DNA of 64,000 bases from Chryseobacterium paridis (GTDB taxonomy: Bacteria > Bacteroidota > Bacteroidia > Flavobacteriales > Weeksellaceae): positions 326,605 to 390,604 of the forward strand of contig NZ_JAENHK010000005.1 in NCBI RefSeq assembly GCF_016595215.1. The letters run 5' to 3'. Of this stretch, positions 17,049 through 24,534 are shown piece by piece. Both the position numbers and the translations under genes were made by a program. Position 1 is the stretch's first letter, and each line of letters starts with the position of its first letter. Below the pieces are notes generated by a model. It was given only the letters and a program-made list of their open reading frames with translations, was not told the DNA's origin and searched no databases.

Positions 17049-17627
17049 ATGTACAGAATAATATCAGGTCGCTGGAAATCAAAAAAAATATCCGCTCCAA
17101 AACATTTTGATGTAAGACCAACTACAGATTTCGCAAAGGAAGCTTTGTTTAGTATTTTGGAAAACAAATACGATATGCAGTCGATTTCTGTGCTTGATCT
17201 TTTTGCCGGTATAGGTTCTATTACCCTGGAATTTGCATCAAGAGGCTGTAAAGATATTGTTTCTGTAGAAATGAATCCGAAACACACCAGTTTCATTAAT
17301 TCTACAGCATCTGAACTAGATATGTCTTCACAGATCAGTGTTCAAAGAGGAGATGTAACAGACTGGCTAAAAAAATTCAGAAACAAAAAATCATTCGAGA
17401 TCGTTTTTTCTGATGCTCCTTTTGAAACAGAAGAAAAAAAATATTACGAAATTCTTTCTTTGGTATTAAACAATAAATACCTTAAAGAAAACGGAGTACT
17501 TATTATAGAGCATCAAAGCCGTCTCAAATTTGATCATCCCAATTTAGTCGACACAAGAAGATACGGAAACGTTAGTTTCAGTTTTTTTGAGCCTAATCAA
17601 ACAGATACAACTAGCCAGGAAATTTAA
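17049..17627 (+). CDS. rsmD: 16S rRNA (guanine966-N2)-methyltransferase RsmD
   Basis: RsmD methylates G966 of 16S rRNA using S-adenosylmethionine. The 192-residue protein has the typical start MYRIISGRWKSKKI, the RPTTDFAKEALFSIL segment, the SAM motif VLDLFAGIGSITLEFASRG near residues 50-68 and VSVEMNP. The catalytic motif, normally (D/N)PP(F/Y), reads DAPF near residue 124 (FSDAPFETEE), with Ala for the first Pro. The length is normal and the frame intact. Its stop overlaps that of the convergent HxlR gene by four bases. Family assignment is firm; activity of the altered motif is open. Confidence 0.92.
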   Translation: MYRIISGRWKSKKISAPKHFDVRPTTDFAKEALFSILENKYDMQSISVLDLFAGIGSITLEFASRGCKDIVSVEMNPKHTSFINSTASELDMSSQISVQRGDVTDWLKKFRNKKSFEIVFSDAPFETEEKKYYEILSLVLNNKYLKENGVLIIEHQSRLKFDHPNLVDTRRYGNVSFSFFEPNQTDTTSQEI

Positions 17628-17971
17628 TTCCTGGTTATTTTTTTTGATTGTATTATTGCATCTTCACCCCATTTTGTAATCTCATTTAAAACCGGCAATA
17701 GGGTTCTTCCAAAATCTGTCAATGAATATTCCACAACCAACGGGGGTTTTTCTGTAAATACCTTTCTGCTGATGATCCCATCATCCTCCAACTGTTTTAA
17801 CTGAAGACTTAATGTCCGCTCTGTAATGGTGGGTATTTCTTTTCGGATCTCATTATATCTTTTGGTACCTTTAATAAGGTGGTATAAAATTACTGCCTTC
17901 CATTTTCCTCCAATGAATTTCATCGTTACGCTTGTACAGCACGGATATGTCTTATTATCTATTGTATACAT
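17624..17971 (-). CDS. HxlR-family winged-helix regulator
   Basis: The 115-residue protein has the HxlR core: KFIGGKWKAVILYHLIKGTKRYNEIRKEI, TERTLSLQLKQLEDDGIISRK and VEYSLTDFG. HxlR proteins are dimeric, often sense electrophiles or oxidants through cysteines, and control adjacent oxidoreductases. Here Cys11-Cys12 lie just before the DNA-binding domain, at the place where redox-sensing members keep their cysteine. It is divergent from a nitroreductase gene with 83 bases between; a 34-bp dyad in that gap carries promoters for both, so autoregulation and control of the nitroreductase are likely (inference). Confidence 0.92.
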   Translation of the reverse strand: MYTIDNKTYPCCTSVTMKFIGGKWKAVILYHLIKGTKRYNEIRKEIPTITERTLSLQLKQLEDDGIISRKVFTEKPPLVVEYSLTDFGRTLLPVLNEITKWGEDAIIQSKKITRN

Positions 17972-17996
17972 TTTGTACTATCATTTTTGACCGTTA

Positions 17997-18030
17997 TTGC
18001 AAAGTTACTAAACTTACATTAGTTTTGCAA
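17997..18030 (-). promoter_or_regulatory. HxlR gene promoter within a dyad operator
   Basis: On the minus strand TTG (18030-18028), 20 bases, then TAACTTTG (18007-18000) gives a full consensus promoter reading towards the HxlR gene at 17971. It overlaps completely the plus-strand promoter of the nitroreductase, inside the dyad TTGCAAA...TTTGCAA. Confidence 0.8.
17997..18030 (+). promoter_or_regulatory. Nitroreductase promoter and likely HxlR operator
   Basis: TTG (17997-17999), 20 bases, TAGTTTTG (18020-18027) is a full consensus promoter. The same bases form a dyad: TTGCAAA at 17997-18003 with TTTGCAA at 18024-18030, and inner ACTAA (18007-18011) with TTAGT (18019-18023). A bound dimeric repressor would block both promoters at once. 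Confidence 0.8.
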
Positions 18031-18054
18031 CTATAAAAAATATAGTATAAAATT

Positions 18055-18654
18055 ATGGACTTTTTAAACAAAATGAAAACAAGATATACTGTTAAAAAGT
18101 ATAATCCTCAAGGTAACTTAAGTAACGAACAAATTCAGCAGCTGAAAGAAATTCTTAACCTGAGCCCCTCATCGATTAACAGCCAGCCATGGAATTTTGT
18201 GTTTGTAAACGATATTAAAATCAAAGAACAATTGGCAGAAGCCTCTTACTTTAACAAGGAAAAAGTATTGGATAGCAGTCACCTTATCGTTTTCCAGGTT
18301 CTCAGAAATACACAGGATTTTGAAAAACAAATAGAAGAGAATCTCCCGGAAGGATCTATAAATTATTACAGAACCATGGTAAAGCCTAAAGGTGAAGTAT
18401 TCATTAAATCCTGGCTCGCTCATCAGGTGTACCTTTCTTTAGGGGTTTTACTTTCTGCGTGTGCAGCTATGGGAATAGATTCTACTCCAATGGAAGGTGT
18501 AGAGACAGATAAATACGATGTAATATTGAAAAATGACATGTATGAAACTTTATTCGCGGTTGCAATTGGTGAAAGATCAGAACATGATGCTAATCACCCT
18601 GCAGTAACCGTAAAGAAAAGATTACAATCTGAAAAGATAATTGTAGAATTATAA
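18055..18654 (+). CDS. NAD(P)H-dependent nitroreductase (NfsB-like)
   Basis: A 199-residue flavin enzyme of the nitroreductase family. Family marks are the early basic segment TRYTVKKYN (FMN phosphate contacts), LSPSSINSQPWNFVFV near residues 38-53 and the C-terminal GERSEHDANHPAVTVKKR tail with the FMN-binding Arg/Lys. It reduces nitroaromatics or quinones with NAD(P)H, in the cytoplasm. It is divergent from, and probably controlled by, the HxlR regulator, an arrangement known for electrophile or oxidant detoxification. The natural substrate cannot be read from the sequence. Confidence 0.9.
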   Translation: MDFLNKMKTRYTVKKYNPQGNLSNEQIQQLKEILNLSPSSINSQPWNFVFVNDIKIKEQLAEASYFNKEKVLDSSHLIVFQVLRNTQDFEKQIEENLPEGSINYYRTMVKPKGEVFIKSWLAHQVYLSLGVLLSACAAMGIDSTPMEGVETDKYDVILKNDMYETLFAVAIGERSEHDANHPAVTVKKRLQSEKIIVEL

Positions 18655-18672
18655 TTATAAAAGCACATCGAT

Positions 18673-18707
18673 AAAAAAAGCTGCTACACTTCTGTAACAG
18701 CTTTTTT
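18673..18707. terminator. Bidirectional terminator
   Basis: AAAAAAGCTG-TAC and GTA-CAGCTTTTTT form a stem (one mismatch) between the convergent nitroreductase and murI genes. Confidence 0.85.
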
Positions 18708-18709
18708 GC

Positions 18710-19540
18710 TTATAATACTTTTAGCTCCAGATCAATACTCTTACCAAAAAATTTCTTAGATATTTTCTCGAAATTCTTAGTCAGATCCGAAAGATAAAAA
18801 TGATAACTTGGCTTTGTGTTCTGATCATTTAGAAGATTGTATTTATCTAAAATAATTTTTAAATGACTCGCAACAATATTAGGTGAATCAATAACCCGGA
18901 CACGGTTCCCATAGTATTGCTTGATCTCATCAATCAATAAAGGATAATGGGTACATCCCAAAATTAGAGTTTCAATATTCTTTAATTTACTATTGCTTAA
19001 ATAATTATAAATAATAGCATGCGTAATCGGGTGATTTTTAAATCCTTCTTCTATAGCAGGAACCAACAATGGTGTTGCCAGTTCATCTACTTTGATCCAT
19101 TTATTATGCTTCCTGATACTCTTTTTATATAACCCTGAATTCACCGTTGCTTTGGTAGCAATGACCCCAACATTCGTATGAATTTCATAAGATACTTTTT
19201 CCGCAACAGGATTAATAACATCTATAACAGGAACTCTCCCGGCAACAGCCTGCATTACTTCATTTAAAGCATTTGCTGTTGCCGTATTACAGGCAATAAC
19301 AATGGCTTTGCAGTTTTGTTCCAGTAGAAAATTGGTGATCTTGGTGGAATATTCAATGATTGCCTCACGGGATTTCTCGCCATAAGGAAGATGCTTCGTA
19401 TCCCCAAAATAAATAAGATCTTCATTAGGAAGAAGTCTTTTAATTTCCTTAGCTACTGTTAAACCTCCCACCCCACTATCAAAAATTCCAATAGGTTGTT
19501 TAGCAGAAAGGTGTGAGTAGTCTTGTTTCTTAGTTTTCAA
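18710..19540 (-). CDS. murI: Glutamate racemase
   Basis: MurI makes D-glutamate for peptidoglycan. The motifs are complete: IGIFDSGVGGLTV, YFGDTKHLPYG, the first catalytic Cys in ACNTATANAL and the second in LGCTHYPLL. No ATG is available near the start. The TTG at 19540 (giving MKTKKQDYSH) is chosen because the longer TTG at 19561 lies inside a TATTTTTG promoter element (19559-19566). This yields 276 residues, near the family norm. It lies downstream of the DUF4139 gene on the same strand. Cytoplasmic. Confidence 0.93.
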   Translation of the reverse strand: MKTKKQDYSHLSAKQPIGIFDSGVGGLTVAKEIKRLLPNEDLIYFGDTKHLPYGEKSREAIIEYSTKITNFLLEQNCKAIVIACNTATANALNEVMQAVAGRVPVIDVINPVAEKVSYEIHTNVGVIATKATVNSGLYKKSIRKHNKWIKVDELATPLLVPAIEEGFKNHPITHAIIYNYLSNSKLKNIETLILGCTHYPLLIDEIKQYYGNRVRVIDSPNIVASHLKIILDKYNLLNDQNTKPSYHFYLSDLTKNFEKISKKFFGKSIDLELKVL

Positions 19541-19558
19541 AAGAGTTGAAATTTTATA

Positions 19559-19566
19559 CAAAAATA
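19559..19566 (-). promoter_or_regulatory. -7 element of murI
   Basis: TATTTTTG on the minus strand, 18 bases before the chosen TTG start; this rules out the upstream TTG start that overlaps it. Confidence 0.5.
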
Positions 19567-19583
19567 GTAAATACTGTGATATT

Positions 19584-21176
19584 TTAATTAAGATTATTTA
19601 TCGAATAATCCTTTGGAAATCTTACCTTGTAGCTCACCCTAAACTTCTTAGTTTCAGATGGAGAAATTTTCAAATTCCATGTTAGATACCCTTTCTCTTT
19701 ATCAATTTCCGCCTGATCACTTTGTAAAAGTTCAATTTTTACTGACTCATCTTTGCTCAAAGGAAATTGATCTTTCAGTTCCAGCTCTATAGGATCTTTC
19801 TTATTATTACGTACTATAATATCATAAGTATAAGTCTTTTCCTGATAAGATGAAAATAGCTTGATACTGCTCTTGTCATCAATAGTCTCTTTCATAATAC
19901 TTATTTTTTTATCATCTCCTAATGTAATATTAAGCTCTTCAGTCGTTTGATCAGGTTTAATATTTGTTTCTCCAATATACATGTTTTCAAATACTATTGT
20001 AGCAGGAGCTGCAATGAGATTAAATTTATTAAAATCTTTAACCTTTGCAATTAAAAATGCATCTTTATTATATTTGGGAACTGCAGTGTATTTGTAAGTA
20101 GCTGGAATCTTTATCTGTTTAAGATTCACAAGATGATCTTCATTATTACTCAAAATATCATATGGAATATCTACATCAAAACTAATATTAAATTGATTTT
20201 CAACAGATGTAAAACTTCCTGTTACAACAACTTCTTCTATATTTTGTTCTTTAACAGTATCACTTTTAATACCATATACTCGTCCTACAATCCTCTCATC
20301 ATTCTTGTAAGAATTTAGAAACCATGGATTTAAAACCGGAGCCGTATTCTTGCGAGAGGATCTGCCATTAATTAAAGACAATTTTACACCTTTCCAATCT
20401 AAGCCAGTATCCTGTCTTATCTTAGCTTTAAAAATTACATCTAAAGGTTCTGAAAGCTTGCTACCTCTTATTTCGTAAAAAGGTTGCCAGGATGCATTAT
20501 TCGCTAAATAGTTCATATCAGCTTTTACGTTTACGGCAGCACTACTCATCAATCTCAGAATTAGAACCCCATCTGATGAGGCTTCTTCCATTTCAGAATT
20601 TACTTTCAAACTACTTTTTAATCTCGTTAATTTCTTTTGAAGTCCAGTATTATTTTTATTAATAGCAGCAATAGTATTGCTTATTTCAACTCTTTTATTT
20701 TTATAAAATTCTGTTAGTTGCATCAATTGTGAAACATTAGATGTGTTACTACCAACAAGAACGGTCTGATTCTTATCCAAAAGTTCAAGAGTTTTATTAT
20801 TGGCTTCCAATTCTATATTAAACTTTGAAATGAGATTCTCCAATATGGCAATACTATCTGTTACTTTCTTAATCCTTGGGTTTGTTTTATCCATATCATA
20901 TTCAGAAGTATAACTATCAGTATATTGAGAAGAAAGGATAGATATGCTTTTGTTATTAATATTGATCTGTAACGATTTATCATCAATTTCATCTGAAATA
21001 TTCGTGATAACAACTTCAGATAATCCGGCAGGCACTGAGAAACTTACTGAATTTTGCAACTCAGCAGAGTTCCTATAGATATTCACTGCATTTACTTTCG
21101 CTTTTGCAAAAATTGGTTTCTGTGCAAAACACAAGGCGTTCATGCATAGAAAAAATAGAAATAAATTTTTCTTCAT
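19584..21176 (-). CDS. DUF4139/DUF4140 (MuiA-like) secreted protein
   Basis: A 530-residue protein with a Sec signal (1-18, ...ALCFAQ). The N-terminal DUF4140 domain (about 25-130: VNAVNIYRNSAELQNSVSFSVPAGLSEVVITN pattern) is followed by a coiled coil (about 105-195) and the DUF4139 region, which starts with ASWQPFYEIRG and ends in LKISPSETKKFRVSYKVRFPKD. Between them, near residue 305, sits IEEVVVTGSF, the phrase found at TonB-receptor plug starts in Bacteroidetes. The family is called mucoidy-inhibitor-like after MuiA, without a known activity. It should be periplasmic or surface exposed. Monocistronic upstream of murI. Confidence 0.88.
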   Translation of the reverse strand: MKKNLFLFFLCMNALCFAQKPIFAKAKVNAVNIYRNSAELQNSVSFSVPAGLSEVVITNISDEIDDKSLQININNKSISILSSQYTDSYTSEYDMDKTNPRIKKVTDSIAILENLISKFNIELEANNKTLELLDKNQTVLVGSNTSNVSQLMQLTEFYKNKRVEISNTIAAINKNNTGLQKKLTRLKSSLKVNSEMEEASSDGVLILRLMSSAAVNVKADMNYLANNASWQPFYEIRGSKLSEPLDVIFKAKIRQDTGLDWKGVKLSLINGRSSRKNTAPVLNPWFLNSYKNDERIVGRVYGIKSDTVKEQNIEEVVVTGSFTSVENQFNISFDVDIPYDILSNNEDHLVNLKQIKIPATYKYTAVPKYNKDAFLIAKVKDFNKFNLIAAPATIVFENMYIGETNIKPDQTTEELNITLGDDKKISIMKETIDDKSSIKLFSSYQEKTYTYDIIVRNNKKDPIELELKDQFPLSKDESVKIELLQSDQAEIDKEKGYLTWNLKISPSETKKFRVSYKVRFPKDYSINNLN

Positions 21177-21221
21177 GGTTATTAACTTAAAAAAATATTC
21201 AAACGATATTATTAATAAAAA

Positions 21222-22346
21222 TTACACTAAAAATAGATCTGATGCGATTCCATCAGCCATAAACCAATGCTTTTCAGGAATTTTCAAATGATTGTTTTCA
21301 ATAACTAAAATACCATCGGCTAACTTTTGTTTGATTTCAGATTGCAGCCTTTGAAATGTTTCATCTGAAAATTTATCTTTCAAACTTTCTAGATCGACTC
21401 CCCAAAAGGTTCTCAGCCCTATCATAATCATTTCGTTAAACTGATCTTCTGATGAAAGAACCTCTGTTTCTTTAGCCAGAAGATTTGCATTCAATTTCTT
21501 GATATAATTTTGATTATTAGCAACATTCCAGCTCCTAATATCCGATCCATTATAAGAGTGCGCGGATGGCCCGATTCCCAAGTATTCTTTATACTTCCAA
21601 TAGGCTGAATTATGTCTGGAATAAAAGCCTGGTTTTGCAAAATTGGAAACCTCATAATGATCGAATCCATTATCCTTCAAAAAATCGGATAGATAATAGA
21701 ATTCTTTATTCTGTTCCTCTTCCTTCGGATTGGCAACTTTACCTTTTAGGATCCAGTCATTCAATGCTGTTTTAGGCTCTACGGTCAATGCGTATGAAGA
21801 AATATGGGGAACCTCAAGAGCTATTGTCTTATTTAAATTCTCTTTCCAGATTTCCAAATTAGAAGTCGGGGAACCATAAATAAGATCTATACTTAAATTT
21901 TCAAACCCAAAATCCTGTGACCTTTTGATGGAACCCTCGGCTTCTGAAGCATTATGGGCACGATTCATTAACTTGAGATCTTCATCAAAAAAGCTCTGGG
22001 TACCTATAGATAATCGATTGACTGGAGATTTGGATAGATCTTTAAGAAAGCTTTTATCCAGGTCATCCGGATTCGCCTCCAACGTAATTTCTATATCTTT
22101 CTCAAAACTATAATATTTAAGAACCTCATCAACGATCGAATTGATTTCATCTCCTGAGAGAACCGAAGGTGTACCACCACCAAAATAAAGGGATTGAAGT
22201 GTTTTATTCTGTAACTCATCTTTTCTTAAAAAGATCTCTTTCTTAATAGCAGAAAGCACCTCATCTTTAGATTGTAAGGATGTAGAAAAGTGAAAATTGC
22301 AATAACTGCATTTTTGTTTACAGAAAGGAATGTGAATGTAAATCAT
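21222..22346 (-). CDS. hemW: Radical SAM heme chaperone HemW
   Basis: HemW transfers heme to target enzymes; it was long called oxygen-independent coproporphyrinogen oxidase. The 374-residue protein starts MIYIHIPFCKQKCSYCNF with the radical SAM CxxxCxxC cluster, then FGGGTPSVLSG and LEANPDDL, and RLSIGTQSF. It lacks the N-terminal extension of true HemN. The ATG at 22346 is chosen; a longer TTG start at 22376 would put the leader peptide across a terminator hairpin (22347-22373). That hairpin abuts the ATG directly, so hemW is expressed by read-through, an internal signal or a leaderless mRNA. Confidence 0.93.
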   Translation of the reverse strand: MIYIHIPFCKQKCSYCNFHFSTSLQSKDEVLSAIKKEIFLRKDELQNKTLQSLYFGGGTPSVLSGDEINSIVDEVLKYYSFEKDIEITLEANPDDLDKSFLKDLSKSPVNRLSIGTQSFFDEDLKLMNRAHNASEAEGSIKRSQDFGFENLSIDLIYGSPTSNLEIWKENLNKTIALEVPHISSYALTVEPKTALNDWILKGKVANPKEEEQNKEFYYLSDFLKDNGFDHYEVSNFAKPGFYSRHNSAYWKYKEYLGIGPSAHSYNGSDIRSWNVANNQNYIKKLNANLLAKETEVLSSEDQFNEMIMIGLRTFWGVDLESLKDKFSDETFQRLQSEIKQKLADGILVIENNHLKIPEKHWFMADGIASDLFLV

Positions 22347-22373
22347 AAAAAAAGCTCTGAAAAAATCAGAGCT
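22347..22373 (-). terminator. Terminator after porP/sprF-like gene, touching hemW
   Basis: On the minus strand AGCTCTGA (22373-22366) pairs with TCAGAGCT (22360-22353), followed by a run of T that ends directly at the hemW ATG. It should end transcription from the porP/sprF-like gene. Confidence 0.75.
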
Positions 22374-22396
22374 CAAATTTATTTAAATTAAATTGA

Positions 22397-23347
22397 TTAA
22401 TATCTATATCCTCTATGATTAATAAAGTTATCAAAATTATAACCTAATCCGATCATAAAGCTATTTCCTCCATAAGTCTGAATATCAGACAATCCTAAGT
22501 TATAAGTAGCTCCAATCATAAATTTATTGAATCTTACTTTAACAAGTGGTGAAATACTCAATTGTTGGTTGTCAAATCTATTTTGAACTGATCTATAACT
22601 AACTCCGAAAGAGAATGAATTGATATCATTAAAGAACGTTGCCATTAAGTTATAATCAATTGTTCTTGTTGAATTCGTATTCAGGTTGATTAATGCAGAT
22701 GGTGTAACATACATATTATCTGCAAAATGCCAATCATATCCTAAGTTTAAAAAGAATTTGATTGGAGACGGCTCACGTCCGTTAACGATTGATTCGTCAT
22801 TTGTTAAAGCGATATCATTCACTGACACACCTGCAAAGATATTTCTGAAAGTAGCCGCTAAACCGAAGTTAGCATACGCCATGAAAATATTACTTTCAGT
22901 ACCCTGTAATAAAGGATCGTAACCGTCTTCAGTATTAATTTTAGTATAATCAAAATTCATATTGTAGAAACTAACACTTGTACCAAAAGAGAATTGATCT
23001 TTTCTTTCTCCCTCACTACTTAATGGGATAAAATATGAAGCACCTGCTGTAATACCTCCTGCTGAAATAGGACCATTACTATCTCTAAAAACAGATATCC
23101 CTGCACCAACTCTATCAAAAATATTAGCATTAATCCCTACAGACTGTACATTAGGGGATTCATTAAATTTCGAAAATTGTTGTTGATAGTTGAGGTTGAG
23201 TTGTACGTAATCTGTTTTTCCATATTGTGCCGGGTTAAACAGGAACTCACCATCCAAGAGATATTGTTGATAGTATGGTAATGTTTCTTGTGCTTTGTAT
23301 GCATTTGACAAAAGAGCCAAACCCACTATAGCATATAGTTTTCTCAT
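22397..23347 (-). CDS. PorP/SprF-family type IX secretion-associated outer-membrane protein
   Basis: A 316-residue protein with a Sec signal (MRKLYAIVGLALLSNAYKAQ) and the family opening PYYQQYLLDGEFLFNPAQYGKTDYVQLNLNYQQQF; the rest is alternating aromatic strands of a barrel ending MIGLGYNFDNFINHRGYRY. PorP/SprF proteins help place type IX cargo at the cell surface, usually next to the adhesin they serve. Here none is adjacent, so it is an orphan member. The ATG at 23347 is preferred over 23365 because a TATATTTG promoter element lies at 23371-23378. A terminator follows. Confidence 0.88.
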   Translation of the reverse strand: MRKLYAIVGLALLSNAYKAQETLPYYQQYLLDGEFLFNPAQYGKTDYVQLNLNYQQQFSKFNESPNVQSVGINANIFDRVGAGISVFRDSNGPISAGGITAGASYFIPLSSEGERKDQFSFGTSVSFYNMNFDYTKINTEDGYDPLLQGTESNIFMAYANFGLAATFRNIFAGVSVNDIALTNDESIVNGREPSPIKFFLNLGYDWHFADNMYVTPSALINLNTNSTRTIDYNLMATFFNDINSFSFGVSYRSVQNRFDNQQLSISPLVKVRFNKFMIGATYNLGLSDIQTYGGNSFMIGLGYNFDNFINHRGYRY

Positions 23348-23370
23348 AACAAATCTTGATTTCAATTCAA

Positions 23371-23378
23371 CAAATATA
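23371..23378 (-). promoter_or_regulatory. -7 element of the porP/sprF-like gene
   Basis: TATATTTG on the minus strand, an exact TAnnTTTG match, 23 bases before the ATG at 23347, so this gene is not only read from rluD. Confidence 0.5.
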
Positions 23379-23398
23379 AAAAAAATCTCAATATATTT

Positions 23399-24463
23399 TT
23401 AGTTTTCCAAATAATTTCTCCATTTTTTTACAGCATCCGCCATATCTTGAGGCATTGGGCTCTCAAAATACAATTCCTGTTTAGTCGTTGGGTGTATAAA
23501 TCCTAAAGTATGTGCGTGAAGTGCATGTCTTGGCAAAATTTCGAAAACATTTTTAATGAAACTCTTGTATTTAGGTAAATTAACACCTCTTAATGGCGTA
23601 TGACCTTCATATCTTTCATCATTGAACAATGTGTGTCCGATATGCTTGAAATGTGCTCTGATCTGATGCGTTCTTCCGGTCTCCAATTTACACTCTACCC
23701 AGGTCATATATCTGAACCTCTCGAGAACTTTATAATGAGTTACAGCGTGCTTTCCGTGACTTCCATCTTCATATACGGACATTTGCATTCTATTTTTAGG
23801 ATGTCTTCCTATGTGTCCCTTTATTGTACCTTCATCGTCCTGCACATTTCCCCATACGAAAGCCCAGTACAGCCTTCTGGTTTTTCTGTCAAAAAACTGC
23901 TTGGCAAGAAAGCTTAATGCATACTCATTTTTAGCAATAACCAATAGACCGGATGTATCTTTATCTATCCTATGAACAAGTCCTACTCTATCAAGGTCAG
24001 ACTTTTCACCATTTTTAGCAAAGTGAAATGCCAATGCATTGACCAAAGTACCATCCCAGTTTCCGAATCCCGGATGCACTACCATTCCCGGCTCCTTGTC
24101 CACGACAACAAGATCATCATCTTCATAAACAATATTAATTGGGATATCCTGTGGAATAATTACATTTTCCCTTGGAGGGTGCGCCAATAAAACAGAAATC
24201 TGATCTCCCGGCTTTACACGGTAATTTTGCTTTACAGCAACTCCATTTACGACAACATTTCCGGCTCTACATGTTTGAGAGATTTTATTTCTTGAAGAAT
24301 TCTGTCTGAATATTAATAAGAATTTATCAATTCTCAGTGGCTCTTGATTTTTATCGACAGTAATATTAAAATGCTCATACAATCCCTTATTTTCCTCATC
24401 AATATCAATACTATTGGAGTCCAATAATTCTTCATCTAAAAAATCTTCGTTATCTTCTGTCAT
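23399..24463 (-). CDS. rluD: RluD-type 23S rRNA pseudouridine synthase
   Basis: The 354-residue protein of the RluA family has an S4 RNA-binding domain (about residues 43-105: LRIDKFLLIFRQNSSRNKISQTCRAG) and the catalytic motif VHRIDKDTSGLLVIAKN near 163-179 with the catalytic Asp, then GRTHQIRAHFKHIGH. An acidic N-terminal extension of about 35 residues (TEDNEDFLDEELLDS) precedes S4. RluD modifies helix 69 of 23S rRNA; the exact sites are not proven here. It is located between the PASTA gene and the porP/sprF-like gene on the same strand, 71 bases after the PASTA start-side terminator. Confidence 0.92.
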   Translation of the reverse strand: MTEDNEDFLDEELLDSNSIDIDEENKGLYEHFNITVDKNQEPLRIDKFLLIFRQNSSRNKISQTCRAGNVVVNGVAVKQNYRVKPGDQISVLLAHPPRENVIIPQDIPINIVYEDDDLVVVDKEPGMVVHPGFGNWDGTLVNALAFHFAKNGEKSDLDRVGLVHRIDKDTSGLLVIAKNEYALSFLAKQFFDRKTRRLYWAFVWGNVQDDEGTIKGHIGRHPKNRMQMSVYEDGSHGKHAVTHYKVLERFRYMTWVECKLETGRTHQIRAHFKHIGHTLFNDERYEGHTPLRGVNLPKYKSFIKNVFEILPRHALHAHTLGFIHPTTKQELYFESPMPQDMADAVKKWRNYLEN

Positions 24464-24485
24464 GATTTTTATTTTTTACACAAAA

Positions 24486-24510
24486 GGCTTCAACATGATA
24501 AGTTGAAGCC
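24486..24510 (-). terminator. Terminator of the PASTA gene
   Basis: GGCTTCAAC / GTTGAAGCC stem, loop ATGATAA, then TTTTG on the minus strand, between the PASTA stop and the rluD start. Confidence 0.75.
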
Positions 24511-24534
24511 TATATTTTTTATAATAAATAGCAA

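Noticed and set aside
22347..22376. hemW start at TTG 22376
   Set aside because: Its leader peptide would be encoded by the terminator stem and is not part of the HemW family start MIYIHIPFC; kept only as an alternative.
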